A program made the position numbers and the translations under genes. A stretch of DNA of 64,000 nt, taken from positions 591,009,793 to 591,073,792 of the forward strand of contig NC_053390.1 of the NCBI RefSeq assembly GCF_905171765.1, read 5' to 3'. This DNA is from Bufo bufo. Lineage: Eukaryota > Chordata > Amphibia > Anura > Bufonidae. Below the pieces are notes generated by a model. It was not told where the DNA came from. It did not search any database and was given only the letters and a program-made list of their open reading frames with translations. Below, in pieces: positions 10,291 through 22,779 of this stretch (within the stretch, counting starts at the first letter, position 1; each line of letters begins with the position of its first letter).

Positions 10291-12249
10291 GGCCTCATGC
10301 ACACGACCGTTGTGTGCATCCGTGGCCGTTGTGACGTTTTCAGTTTTTTTTCGCGGACCCATTGACTTTCAATGGGTCCGTGGAAAAATCGGAAAATGCA
10401 CCGTTTTGCAGCCGCATCCGTGATCCGTGTTTCCTGTCCGTCAAAAAAATAAGACCTGTCCTATTTTTTTGACGGACAACGGTTCACGGACCCATTCAAG
10501 TCAATGGGTCCGTGAAAGAACACGGATGCACACAAGATTGGCATCCGCGTCCTTGATCCGTGGCCGTAGGTTACTTTCATACAGACGGATCCGAAGATCC
10601 GTCTGTATGAAAGCTTTTTCAGAGCTTCGTGAAAACTCAAATCCGACAGTATATTCTAACACAGAGGCGTTCCCATAGTGATGGGGACGCTTCTAGTTAG
10701 AATATATTGAGAACTGTGTACATGACTGCCCCCTGCTGCCTGGCAGCACCCGATCTCTTACAGGGGGCTGTGATCTGCACAATTAACCCCTCAGGTGCTG
10801 CACCTGAAGGTGTTAATTGTGCATATCATAGCCCCCTATAAGAGATCAGGGGCTGCCAGGCAGCAGGGGGCAGACCCCCCTCCCTCCGCAGTTTTAATTT
10901 CATTGGTGGCCAGTGCGACCCCCCCCGCCCCCCTCTATTGTATTATTTTCATTGGTGGCACAGTGTGCGGCCCCCCATGCCCCCCCTATCTCTATTGTAT
11001 TATTTTCATTGGTGGCACAGTGTGCGCCCCCCCCGCCCCCCTCCCTCTATTGTATTATTTTCATTGGTGGCACAGTGTGCGCCCCCCCCGGCCCCCCCTC
11101 TATTGTATTAATATCATTGGTGGCCAGTGTGCGGCCTCCCCTCTCCCCCGCCCCCCCCTGATCATTGGTGGCAGCGGAGAGTTAGAAGCATCATACTTAC
11201 CTGCGAGCTGCGATGTCTGTGACCGGCCGGGAGCTCCTCCTACTGGTAAGTGACAGATCATTAAGCAATGCGCCGCACAGACCTGTCACTTACCAGTAGG
11301 AGGAGCTCCCGGCCGGTCACAGACATCGCAGCTCGCAGGTAAGTATAATGCTTCTAACTCTCCGCTGCCACCAATGATCGGGGGGGGGGCGGGGGAGAGG
11401 GGAGGCCGCACACTGGCCACCAATGATATTAATACAATAGAGGGGGGGCCAGGGGGGGCGCACACTGGCCACCAATGATAATACAATAGAGGCCGGGGGG
11501 GGGCCGCACACTGTGCCACCAATGAAAATAATACAATAGAGGGAGGGAGGGGGGGGGGGCTGCACTGGCCACCAATGAAATTAAAACTGGGGAGGGAGGG
11601 GGGTCTGCCCCCTGCTGCCTGGCAGCCCCTGATCTTTTATAGGGGGCCATGATATGCACAATTAACCCCTTCAGGTGCAGCACCTGAGGGGTTAATTGTG
11701 CGGATCACAGCCCCCTGTAAGAGATCGGGTGCTGCCAGGCAGCAGGGGGCAGTCATGTACACAGTTCTCAGTATAGTCTAACTTGAAGCGTCCCTATCAC
11801 CATGGGAACGCCTCTGTGTTAGAATATACTGTCGGATCTGAGTTTCACGATGTAACTCAAATCCGATGGTATATTCTAACATAGAGGCGTTCCCATGGTG
11901 ATGGGGACGCTTCAAGTTAAAATATACCATCGGATTGGAGAAAACTCCAATCCGACGGTATATTAACACCTGACTTTACATTGAAAGTCAATAGGGGACG
12001 GATCCGTCTGAAATTGCACCATATTGTGTCAACGTCAAACGGATCCGCCCCCATTAACTTGCATTGTAATTCAGGACGGATCCGTTTGGCTCTGCACGGC
12101 CAGGCGGACACCAAAACGACAGTTTTTTCATGTCCGTGGATCCTCCAAAAATCAAGGAAGACCCACGGACGAAAAAACGGTCACGGATCACGGACCAACG
12201 GAACCCCGTTTTGCGGACCGTGAAAAAATACGGTCGTGTGCATGAGGCC
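10291..12249. mobile_element. 2-kb foldback element with mirrored minisatellites
   Basis: The ends GGCCTCATGCACACGACCGT and its reverse complement near 12230-12249 bound a palindrome centred at about 11270, with a ~26-bp loop (11257-11282). Each arm holds a ~60-bp tandem repeat with TTTCATTGGTGGCACAGTGT and long C (or G) runs, an inner inverted repeat around CTGCTGCCTGGCAGC, and GGTGCTGCACCTGA. No open frame of substance is present. Superfamily uncertain, possibly Harbinger-like. Confidence 0.85.
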
Positions 12250-12611
12250 TGCATTTTTTTCACACGAGAATCCATGTGGAAAAACCGGGCGTAATCCGCA
12301 ACATGTGCAGGTCGCCTAATCAGGAGGTTAAAAAAAGACAGCAAGACAGTTTTCCATTGGTGAAAAGAATTCCTTGTCCTGTTTCCAAAACCAAGCCAAA
12401 GATTGAACATGTCAGAGGACAGTTTATTACATAATTTCTGCAGCAAAAATGAGTTAGTAGTTATGCTGAAACATTTGTTGTTTAAGAGTAAGAAAAGACA
12501 TCTCATGTTGTAACCCAAAATGTCACATATGACACGGAGAGCAATTCTTTTACAGACCATGAAACGAAAGGAAGAGTCATTAGTTAATGATGCTGACATT
12601 AGTGGGAGTAA

Positions 12612-13385
12612 GACCTCTTTCACACGGGCGTCGTGTGTGAGGGCTGGACAAGATGCAGGTGCGTTGTGGGAAAATGTGCGATTTTTTCGCGTGAGTGCAA
12701 ATCGTTTTAATGCATTTTGCAGGCGCATGAGAAAAATCGGCATGTTTGGTACCCAGACCCGAACCTGGACTTCTTCACAGAAGTTTGGGTTTGGGATCGG
12801 TGTTGTGTAGATTTTATTATTTTCCCGTATAACATGGTTATAAGGGAAAATAATAGCATTCTTAATAAAGAATGCTTAGTAAAATGGTGATGGGCCATGT
12901 GATGGACCATGTGATGAGCACAGTGACGTCATTAAAGGTCCTTTAGCCAGGTCCTGAAGAAAGTAGAAAGAAGAGGAGATCCGCTACGAGATCAAGAGGA
13001 TGGGATGAGTTAAATTTGTTTATTATTTTTAACCCCTCAATAGACATTTTACTAATCATTCTGTATTCAGAATGCTATTATTTTTCCTTATAACCATGTT
13101 ATAAGGGAAAATAATAAAGATTGGGTCCCCATCCCGATCGTCTCCTAGCAACCATGCGTGAAAATCGCACCGCATCCACACTTGCTTGCGGATGCTTGCG
13201 ATTTTCACGCAGACCCATTCACTTCTATGGGGCCTGTGTTGCGTGAAAAAACGCACAATATAGAGCTTGCTGCAAAAATCACCGCTCATGTACACAGCCC
13301 CGTTGAAGTGAATGGGTCCGGATTCAGTGCGGGTGCACCTCACGCATTGCACCTGCACGGAATTCTCGCTCGTGTGAAAGGGGCC
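12612..13385. mobile_element. Harbinger-like foldback MITE
   Basis: Ends GACCTCTTTCACACGGGCG and (right, reverse complement) GGCCCCTTTCACACGAGCG. Flanks are TAA on the left and TTA on the right, an imperfect form of the 3-bp TWA duplication of PIF/Harbinger. At 774 bp it is close in size to the 768-bp relative at 30499-31266. The interior contains the ACCCAGACCCGAACCTGGAC block shared with 60343-60940. Confidence 0.7.
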
Positions 13386-13848
13386 TTAGGCCCAGATTAA
13401 CAGGCCCAGGTAACAGATTAGGCATTATGGGTGATCTCACATTCCCGGGCTTCTTACTTTCACTTTGTAACTAGTGTAGCCACCATTTTAGGAAAACCTG
13501 ATTAGTTACCACAAAGGACGAGGAAATTCGACTTTGTTGCGAATCAAAGTTTTCCTAAACTTTGGACTGAATTCTGCTACTAATAGCAGTAGTAATATAT
13601 ACCACAAATTAATCTATATTAGAACATATAATAAGTTATATACAAAATGTCCATCACAATCGATATGAAGGAAGAAGGTTGGTCATTATGCTCCAAAAAG
13701 ATTCTTATAATCAAGGAATAAGTGCATCAAATCCAAATGAAATTCAAGGGAATGTAGTGAAAAGTCTCCTTACATACAATGGTGTATATAATAAGGAGTC
13801 CCATATACATAGGCGTGCACAGCCTATTGCATTAAGGTGTGCACCCTA

Positions 13849-14898
13849 AAGCTCACCTAAAGAATTATTAGGAACACCTGTTCTATTTCTCATTAATGCA
13901 ATTATCTAGTCAACCAATCACATGGCAGTTGCTTCAATGCATTTAGGGGTGTGGTCCTGGTCAAGACAATCTCCTGAACTCCAAACTGAATGTCAGAATG
14001 GGAAAGAAAGGTGATTTAAGCAATTTTGAGCGTGGCATGGTTGTTGGTGCCAGACAGGCCGGTCTGAGTATTTCACAATCTGCTCAGTTACTGGGATTTT
14101 CACGCACAACCATTTCTAGGGTTTACAAAGAATTGTGTGAAAAGGGAAAAACATCCAGTATGCGGCAGTCCTGTGGGCAAAAATGCCTTGTGGATGCTAG
14201 AGATCAGAGGAGAATGGGCTGACTGATTCAAGCTGATAGAAGAGCAACGTTGACTGAAATAACCACTCGTTACAACCGAGGTATGCAGCAAAGCATTTGT
14301 GAAGCCACAACACGCACAACCTTGAGGCGGATGGGCTACAACAGCAGAAGACCCCACCGGGTACCACTCATCTCCACTACAAATAGGAAAAAGAGGCTAC
14401 AATTTGCACGAGCTTACCAAAATTGGACTGTTGAAGACTGGAAAAATGTTGCCTGGTCTGATGAGTCTCGATTTCTGTTGAGACATTTAAATGGTAGAGT
14501 CCGAATTTGGCGTAAACAGAATGAGAACATGTATCCATCCTCTGATGGCTACTTCCAGCAGGATAATGCACTATGTCACAAAGCTCGAATCATTTCAAAT
14601 TGGTTTCTTGAACATGACAATGAGTTCACTGTACTAAAATGGCCCCCACAGTCACCAGATCTCAACCCAATAGAGCATCTTTGGATGTGGTGGAACGGGA
14701 GCTTCGTGCCCTGGATGTGCTTCCCTCAAATCTCCATCAACTGCAAGATGCTATAATATCAATATGGGCCAACATTTCTAAAGAATGCTATCAGCACCTT
14801 GTTGAATCAATGCCACGTAGAATTAAGGCAGTTCTGAAGGCAAAAGGGGGTCCAACACCGTATTAGTATGGTGTTCCTAATAATTCTTTAGGTGAGTG
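13849..14898 (+). mobile_element. Tc1/mariner element, internally deleted
   Basis: Flanked by TA (13847-13848 and 14899-14900). Ends AAGCTCACCTAAAGAATTAT and, on the right as reverse complement, CACTCACCTAAAGAATTATT. At 1050 bp it is short for a full Tc1, in line with the deletion inside its transposase. Confidence 0.88.
13998..14866 (+). pseudogene. Tc1-like DDE transposase, broken
   Basis: Starts MGKKGDLSNFERGMVVGARQ and contains the helix-turn-helix SISQSAQLLGFSRTTISRVY. An in-frame TGA stands at 14220-14222, after which the same frame resumes (LIQADRRATLTEI, then RRMGYNSRRPHR). WSDESRF carries the first catalytic Asp, QQDNALCHKA the second and PDLNPIEHLW the acidic third residue. The spacing between the first two Asp is too short for the family, pointing to an in-frame deletion near residue 175. 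A one-base frameshift just after NPIEHLW throws the C-terminus into another frame (14639-14866, ending RIKAVLKAKGGPTPY). Not functional. Confidence 0.9.
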
Positions 14899-14924
14899 TA
14901 TATATATATAGCCTTTATGCCATT

Positions 14925-15285
14925 AGTCCCCATTATCAGCCCTTATGCTTCATTAGCCCCCATTATGCCTCTCTAGCCCCCATCATCAGCCATTATACCT
15001 CATTAGCCCCCATTATGCCTCTCATTAGCCCCCATATGCCTCTCATTAGCCCCCATATGCCTCTCATTAGCCCCCATTATGCTTCTCATTAGCCTCCATT
15101 ATGCCTCTCATTAGCCCCCATTATGCCTCTCTAGCCCCCATCATCAGCCATTATACCTCATTAGCCCCCATTATGCCTCTCATTAGCCCCTATATGCCTC
15201 TCATTAGCCCCCATATGCCTCTCATTAGCCCCCATATGCCTCATTAGCCCCCATTATGCTTCTCATTAGCCTCCATTAGGCCCCC
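14925..15285. repeat. Minisatellite, ~22-bp units
   Basis: About 15 copies of a unit like CTCATTAGCCCCCATTATGC, with some longer units. Part of the 13808-15631 MITE. Confidence 0.9.
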
Positions 15286-15846
15286 AGCAGCCTCATTTTT
15301 TATAAAATAAAAAAACACTTACCTCTCTGCTCCTGGACGGCGCCGCTCCTCGCGGTCCGCGATTTTCTTCCTCCTGATGTCGGCTCTCGGCTGTGCGCTC
15401 TGAACTGGCGCGCACAGCGTGACGTCACAAAGCGCCTCACGCTGTGCGCAGCCCTGCACAGCCGACAGCCGAGGACCAGGAAGCGGTAAGTAAAGAGCTT
15501 TCACCGCTTTCTGGTCCTCTGGAACTAATGAGCGCTTCCAAAATGGAAACGTTTCATTAGTATTCGATGGCCAGCAGGCTTGATTAGGTTGTGCCCAGGC
15601 ACACCCGGCACACCCCGTGCGCACGCCTATGCCTATGCCATTTTTACCAATTCTACCCCATTTGGAATTTTTTTTCCAGATTACAACTATTTCGTATACA
15701 ATATTACCCCATGATGACCAGCTCTATAACTGTATGGCAGAATTCGTCAGCTTAAATATGGAGCCTCCTCCCAAGCGCAACAGGTGCCATAGCTGCTGAG
15801 TTTCTGTTATTTTAAACAGCAGAGAGCCAGGGCTATTGTCTGTAAT

Positions 15847-16987
15847 TAAAGATGGCCTTGCGGTTCGCCCGGCAGTCGGTTTGCGGCGAACTTTGCTCGT
15901 TCGCGATTCGCCGAACAGGCGAACATATGGCGATATTCGCAATGCCAAATTCTTTTACATTATGAAGAACTTAGACCCATGACACATCCATCAGGTGGTA
16001 CAGGACAGCCAATTGAGACGTTTCAGCACATGGACATACTCCCTACCTTATAAATAAACCTGATCTGGCCGCCATTTTACATTCTGTCTTTTGTCAGTGT
16101 AGGGAGAGGTTGCTGTGTGGAGCAGGGAGAGACTGTTAGGAACAAAAATGCTATCAAATAGGGCACAAAAGACCTTTTAAGGACTTGTATAGGTGTGCTA
16201 TTGATAGGTGTGCAGTACAAAGGAGTGTAATGCACTTATAATATACTTTCTAACATAGAAAGCATATTATAGTGTATTTGTATTGTGCAGCAGTGGTGAG
16301 CGGTTCTGCAGCGATACTGCAGCTACACAGAGTGACAAACGCAATTAGAAAAAATAATTATCACTGGTGTGATTTTCCAGTTGCCCCCCCAAAAAACTGA
16401 TAGAAGCGGGGTGTTATATACCAATAATATACTTTCTATATACTGCATTTGGGTACAGCAGCATTTATTTGCGGTTTTGCGGCGCTCCCTCTGCTACACA
16501 CATGACAAACGGTATTGGAAAAAATAATTATAACTGGTGTGATATACCAGTCGCCCCCCAAAAAAACTGATAGAAGCGGGGTGTTATATACCAATAATAT
16601 ACTTTCTATATAGTGCATTTGGGTACTGCAGCATTTGTTTGCGGTTTTGCTGCATTCCCTCTGCTACACACAGTGACAAACGGTATTGGAAAAAATAATT
16701 ATAACTGGTGTGCGCATGCGCGTACGCGAAAATTATATTGCTGATATTTCGCGTTGAAAAGAATAATAAATGGAGATTGCAAATTCAAATAAAACATCTG
16801 GTATGTCACTGTCCATGTTGTGGGACTATTTGTGCACTTCTAGTAATTATTTCTTGGCTTCAAATGTGCGCTGAAGGTTTTTCAGGTGCACCTGCCATTA
16901 AAATGAATGGGACCCACTGCGAACTTACGGTTCGCCAACATTTGATCGCGTTCGCGAACCGTCCCGGCAGATGTTCGTCCATCACTA
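15847..16987. mobile_element. hAT MITE
   Basis: Flanked by a perfect 8-bp duplication TCTGTAAT (15839-15846 and 16988-16995). Right terminus, as reverse complement, is TAGTGATGGACGAACATCT; the left is TAAAGATGGCCTTGCGG. Both ends carry variants of GGTTCGCGAAC. Inside, 16320-16710 is a ~170-bp tandem repeat (GACAAACGGTATTGGAAAAA at about 16504 and 16675). No coding capacity. Confidence 0.88.
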
Positions 16988-17412
16988 TCTGTAATCAGTA
17001 ATAATGGCAATCACAGACCTTTAACCCTCAGATTCTGTGGTCAAATATGACTGTAGCATCTGAGAGCTAAAAAACCCAGGAGCACACGCTCCCAGGGCTG
17101 AGATTGGGAAATGTGTTCCTTAGTGGTAATAGATCTAAGTGTGTATAAGGCTTCCAGTCCTATTACTGGTATATTCCAATGCGGGCCTCTAGGTGGCAGC
17201 ACTGCATTAAAATATAGTATACTGAATTTTGACGAATGGCATAATGGAAAAAAAAAATTTCCATTGTGTCATATCCCAAAAAAAACGGAATCAAAAGTGA
17301 TCAAAAAGTCATACACATCCCAGAATGGTATTAATAAAAACTACAGATTGTCCGACAAAAAATAAGCCCACACACAGCTCTGCAGACTTATGATAAAATG
17401 AATGGAGATAAT

Positions 17413-18519
17413 TAGTGTTGAGCTAAGTGACGCATTTGAAGCAGAATTAGGCCCGAAGTTTAGGATAATTTTGATTTGCAACAAATCTGAATTTCCTTGC
17501 ACTTTGTGGTAACAAATCAGGTTTTCCTAAAATTGTGGTTGCACTATCCCATGTGATGTCACAGCGCTATAAAACCCTCATTCCACATGGTCTCCGCCAT
17601 TGTCCTGTGAGCTGAGCATAGGGAGAGACATGGCAAGCGCTCATGCTCTAGGGACAGTGTTGCTGAAAACGAATACTAGAATAATATTGGGGAGGGAGAG
17701 TGCAGGGAGACTGCTGGGAGACTGCAGGGAGACTGTAGAGAGAGTGCAGCGATACTTATTCTGCGTCAGTTTTATTTTTTACTACATTTACTTATTCCTA
17801 CCTCAGCCATAAACTAAGATATGTAATTCAATACCAATAAGATCGAAGCCTTTATTATTACGGTGCCTGAGATCCAACCAATACCCTCCACCATTCGGGT
17901 GGCCAGGTCTTAATGATGACCATCCTCATCTTTTGCTGGCTTTACTTCTTTCAAATCATCCTTCAGAGTCTCCATGTCCTAGAAATGTCAGCAAGGTGCA
18001 GAGAGAGGAAGATGATGTGGAAAAAGAGAAAAAACTGATGGCAGAAGAAGGGCTCCCACCTGCAGGGCAGGAGAGCACTGGGGTTGGAGAAGTGGGTATA
18101 CAAGCTGCTTAATATTCAGTGTTTGCTGTCAAATAACCTTCAGGAGAGAACAGCGGGCAAGAACAGCAATAGATTCCATATTGTGCCCCCAAACTAACCA
18201 GCCAAACCCCATACAGTAACAGCCCTCATTTAAAGTAGCATTAAAGATGCTGCGCGACCATTAACTATGAAGACCAACTATACAGTGCGGTCTTCATTAA
18301 TAAATGGAAGGCAGCTGCGGGCTAATTGCCCGCATGGTTCTTCACCACAGCATGGCTGCAACGTGCCCGCAGCATGGCCACTCCATGTGGCCGTACCCTA
18401 AGGCAGAGTGGCCTGGGTATATCCGATTTATAGATATTTGTGAGAAATTAATTTGGAACAAATAGAATTTTTGGACAAACTTTGACGAAGCTGCCGTCAA
18501 ATTTTTATAAACATCTCTA
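17413..18519. mobile_element. Probable hAT MITE or hAT remnant
   Basis: Left terminus TAGTGTTGAGCTAAGTGAC, right terminus (reverse complement) TAGAGATGTTTATAAAAAT. Flanks GAGATAAT (17405-17412) and GCGATAAT (18520-18527) agree at 7 of 8 positions. The contents are AT-rich and non-coding. Confidence 0.65.
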
Positions 18520-18527
18520 GCGATAAT

Positions 18528-18930
18528 GGTGATAAAAAGAAACAAATATTTTGTCCAAAGTTTTTCATTTTTGTCAGTATGAAAAACTTATACAAAAACT
18601 ATACAAATGGAATTTCACTGTAATCAGACTGACCAAAAGAATAAAGGGCACACGTCAGTTTTACCACATAGGGAACGCTGTAAAGACAAACCCCATAAAA
18701 CTATGGCGAAATTAAAAAAAAATTCCAATTCCACCTCATTTGGAATATTTTTACAGCTTCCCACCACATTGTATATGCAACAATAAATGGTGCCATTAGA
18801 ACGTACAACTTATCCAGCAAAAAACAAGCCCTTATTGTGTGAATATCTAAGTTTACAATGTTTTACTTTTAGACAGTATTAGTAAATCTGCCCAATAGTG
18901 TATCTGTGTTATATGTGTTTGCTTTCTTAG
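18528..18930. other. Intron sequence before the PRSS12 exon
   Basis: Contains a short fragment resembling the interior of TTAA MITEs (about 18650-18835, with CATTTGGAATATTTTTACAG). It also holds the polypyrimidine tract and acceptor for the exon at 18931. No other exon is seen. Confidence 0.5.
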
Positions 18931-19127
18931 ACATGGGAAGATTTTACTGGATAATGATTTAGAAGAGAGCAGTAGTGTCATCTGGCTGGATGACGTCACC
19001 TGTACAGGCAAAGAGCCCACGCTCACCCAGTGTAGCAAGAACGACTGGGGCAAGAATGACTGCAGTCACCAGGAAGATGTCCACATAGTGTGTTATCCAG
19101 ATATTGACCAGCACAGGACATTATCTG
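18931..19127 (+). CDS. PRSS12: PRSS12 (neurotrypsin) exon, second half of an SRCR domain
   Basis: Internal coding exon of neurotrypsin, a secreted multi-SRCR serine protease that cleaves agrin at synapses. The exon follows a pyrimidine-rich acceptor ending TTTCTTAG and is followed by a GTAAGT donor. It enters in phase 2 and leaves in phase 1. The translation contains IWLDDVTCTGKEPTLTQCS, then WGKNDCSHQEDVHIVCYPD, which is the second half of an SRCR domain with its cysteines (DVTC, TQC, DCSH, IVCYP). It ends in a short linker that runs into the next exon at 58956. The pattern matches what I recall of the SRCR domain just before the last one in vertebrate PRSS12. The first half of this SRCR domain is not upstream in the window. 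No stop or frameshift is seen. Paralogues such as LOXL2-4 are less likely because the linker and next exon fit neurotrypsin better. Confidence 0.9.
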
Positions 19128-19590
19128 GTAAGTAATCTGTAACTTTCTTCCCTCACTTTCTTCTTATCTGTTATTTATTGATTACAGTCATTACTTATAA
19201 GTGATCTTCCTCTGCAGTGAGGGATGTGCTTATTTTTTGGATATTTCTACTGACTTATAAGGAAAGACTGTTGCTTCTTTTCATATATGAGATTGCTGGG
19301 GCTGCTTCCAGCTTTACTTTTGGACATATGCAGAAGATAGCAAGAATACATTGTAGCCCTGTTAACAGTTGATTGATACTGTACTTCCTATCTCTTGGTT
19401 CTCTAATATATCTTTCACAAGTATACATAGTCTATAAAATGTAATATGAACTGAATTTCTTTTTGTGGTGGTGGTGGGACCTTTGACTGTAGTGTCCCTG
19501 GCTAAACATATGGCATGTCCACTCCGATAGTCCATTTATGCACTTAGATTGCACTGCTCAAATTTATTAGGGCACCATTTAAATGTTTTC
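19128..19590. other. Intron sequence after the PRSS12 exon
   Basis: Begins with the GTAAGT donor. No repeats or coding potential are recognised. Confidence 0.55.
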
Positions 19591-20249
19591 ATCTGAAGTA
19601 AGGATGAACAAACAAGTTCGGTCCGAACTTTGCCATTTTTTGTATGGCAGATGAACCTAAATCTTTCTTAGTTAGTTTTGGATGAACCAACTAAAACGGC
19701 AAGTAGTGCCATTGTAGTGCACATGTCAGTGGGAAAAAAGCACTAGGGAGGTAGAAGACTGGTTCTCACATGACCCTGAGAGGAAGTGTGTGTGTGGGGG
19801 CTTGACCAAATTGGCTCCCAGGCTGACAGACATCTTGGATGAGCCAATCAGTCCTGCAGCAGTCAAGGAGGTGCCTTAGCAGAACAAGCAGAATGGCATT
19901 CTGTGCTGGTCTGTGAAAGAGGGTGGTTGGGTGTTACAGTGTCTGCCAGGAAAACGAAGGAAGTTACGGACAGTGAATAATCAATCAGGGACAGCCAGAA
20001 ATCAATCAATCAAGCTTATTGCCAGGGACAGTGAAGGGAAAGGCTAGGATTCCAGAGAAGAATTGTGTGTGTTATATACAATAGAGATATGCAGGGCATC
20101 TGACAGACAGGGAAAGAGGAGACAGGACCTGTGGTTGGCTGTGCCTGCTATCAGAACTGCAGGTGCACCTCAAAAGCAGCTACCTGCAAGAAAATACTTT
20201 CATTCTTTTTCCCCATTTTCACAGAAATCTTTTTTTTTTTTTTTTGGTG

Positions 20250-21070
20250 TTTAATACATATACTGTATATATATATATATATATATATATATGTGATTAC
20301 AATCTACCTGTGTGTGTTAAGTGGAAATTGAGTGTCAAGCCTCAATCGTATTTTTCCGTATTTTCAGTTTCCACACGGGTGAAATATAATTTTTTTTTTT
20401 TTGGGGGGGTCTTTCAATTTAACTAAGCAGCATATATAAGTGACTACTGTAGCAATATCCATGGTGTACCAGCGATCTACCTGTGTGTGTTAAGTTGAAC
20501 TCAAGCGTCGTCCATTTACGTATCCACACGGTCGCAATTTTATTTAAACTTTTTGGGGGGATTGTTAAATGTAATTAAGCCAGCATATATTTTTGATTAC
20601 TACAAGACACAAGGTAGAGCACCTGTTACTGATAAAGAGAAATTGAGCCTCAGGCCTCAATTGTCCATTTCCGTGAATTTCCACACGGTTAAAATGTAAA
20701 TGTTTTTTCGGAATTTTTTAATTTAATTAAACCAGTATATAGGTGATCAACACCAGTGGACAAGGATAACGAATTTTAGCCTAAATCAGTTTCCCTTTAT
20801 TTCTGTGTTCACAAACACTTCACAAAATCAATTTATTTATTTTTTATTTTGGACTCATTATATTGAAACTACAGAATATACTTGATTACTACACCAATAT
20901 ACAGGGTTGCACATAAAAGTATCTGGGAGTGATAATGAATTGGGGCCCTAATCCGTTTTCCTATTTCACACGTTTTATTTTTATTTTTTTGGGGGGTTGT
21001 TGATTATATTCAAACTAGCAGCATATATATGTGTTTACTACACCAATACCCGAGGTAGTGCAAAACATTC
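20250..21070. repeat. Tandem repeats of ~160-180 bp in the hAT-2 5' region
   Basis: Four to five diverged copies with recurring phrases CTACCTGTGTGTGTTAAG (20304, 20478), TCCACACGG (about 20371, 20524, 20681) and AGCATATAT followed by an acidic T/G run. A (TA)n run lies at about 20263-20291. Confidence 0.75.
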
Positions 21071-21083
21071 TATGAGAGGCCCA

Positions 21084-21888
21084 AAAATATGGCTACTTGG
21101 GCACGCCGGCCAGAATGGACATTTGTATGCTTGCTTGCTTACTCAGTGACTGTCCTATTGTTGACATCAAGCAGTCTAATGGTTACTGGATAGCCATGCT
21201 TTTAGACCCTCACTGCCAAGGCAAAATGGGGGGAATGTTTTCCTCTGGCAGAAAGGGAGGACAAATTACATTACTACCAGGAAACACTGTGTACAGAGCT
21301 TGCTGTTGTCATCATCAGCATCATCTTCTTCTCCTGCTAAGACTACTCTTTGTCCTAGGCTTCATGAGACATCTGTAATGGCCATGAAAAAACTTTTCTC
21401 CACCAGCAATTAGCTTGTCTACAAACTGAACCACCACCTGGCCATGATGCTGGCGAAGCCCCACCTGCCATTGTAGTAGAGCCTTGTATTCTCTGCGCAT
21501 CAAACTGCACTCCATGGTGGATACCTGGAGCAGCTGTTATGGGCAAGGGTAGTACATGTCTTTCACGGCCCACTGGATCAAAGTTTTTTCTGGCAGTAGA
21601 GGAGCAACACCCCAGCAACATGGCCAGGTCCTTTTGACCACCTACCACCATATAATAGGGCTGGCTCCCACAGAAGGAACTTATCTGCCTCCTCCACCTC
21701 CTCCGTCATGGACATGATCCCGTCCCCAAAAGCAGCAGGGCACAGGGTCACTCGCATTACCCCTCCTTCCTATCATGTCAGGTCAAGCATTGCCACGCCT
21801 TTTTGGAACTGATCAGCCTGGGAGAGAGTAGGAACACTGGCGAGCAGTTGCTCAAGTACATCAAGCAGTAAAGATCCCACTGGCTGTC
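21084..21888 (+). pseudogene. hAT-2 transposase remnants upstream of the insertion
   Basis: Degraded hAT coding sequence. The best frame, 21097-21378, includes QSNGYWIAMLLDPHCQGKM, like the LDPRYK block found late in hAT transposases. Later sequence is interrupted by many stops. Confidence 0.55.
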
Positions 21889-22136
21889 ACCCCGCTCAGG
21901 GCCGGCCTTTGGGGTGTGCGGGCTGTGCGGCCGCACAGGGCGCCATAGTAACAGGGGCGCTGGGCGGCCGACAGCTCGCAATGTAATCTGCGGCAGGCGA
22001 GGCTGTACTTGTGTTCTCCCTCAGGGCGCCCCCTCCATCTCCCCCTCCCCTGTCTGACCTGCCTGCTGCCCCCGCCGCTGCCAATAAGAAGAGAGACAGG
22101 AGGAGGAGGGGAGGGGCTGTGGCCACTGCGCCACCA

Positions 22137-22349
22137 ATAAAGAAAACTGACCTGAATACAAATACAGGAGGCGGGTGCCGCAATCAAATAGCCGGCACCG
22201 ACCTCTGTGACAGGGAGCTGCGATCAGCGGCAGTTGAGTTAACCCTTCAGGTGCGATACCTGAGGGGTTAACTGCCGCTGATCGCAGCTCCCTGTCACAG
22301 AGGTCGGGTGCCGGCTATTTGATTCCGGCACCCGCCTCCTGTATTTGTA
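22137..22349. repeat. Palindrome
   Basis: Arms of about 100 bp containing GGTGCCG, TCAAATAGCCGGCACC and GAGCTGCGATCAGCGGCAGT, meeting near 22250 at CAGGTGCGATACCTGA. Confidence 0.9.
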
Positions 22350-22779
22350 TAAGAAACGTTGGTGGCACAGTGCGCCCCCCCCCCCAAACACCCCAGTATA
22401 AGAAACAAACATAATTGGTGGCTCAGTGCGCCCCCCCCCTAGTATAAGAAACGTTGGTGGCACAGTGCGCCCCCCCCAGTATAAGAAACATTGGTGGCTC
22501 AGTGGGAAGTGCCAATGAGGGTTAAAAAATAATTTAAAAAAATTAACTCACCTCCTCCAGTTGATCGCGTAGCTGCCGGTCTTTCTTCAGGACCTGTGGT
22601 GACGTCACTGAGCTCATCACATGACCCATTACCATGGTGATGGATCATGTGATGTATCATGTGATGAGCACAGTGATGTCACCACAGGTCTATTGACAGG
22701 TCATGAAGAAAGAACAGAAGACGATCAATTGGAGGAGGTGAGTTAATTATTTTTTTATTTTTTAACCCTCATTGGCACT

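Larger units (their letters stand above)
13808..15631. mobile_element. MITE with CATAGGCGTGC ends, split by a Tc1 element
   Basis: Left end CATAGGCGTGCACAG and right end (reverse complement) CATAGGCGTGCGCACG. The Tc1 at 13849-14898 is inserted near its left end. The right part contains the CATTAGCCCCCAT minisatellite and a GC-rich arm (15340-15490) with internal inverted repeats such as CACGCTGTGCGC. No clear target duplication. Confidence 0.55.
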
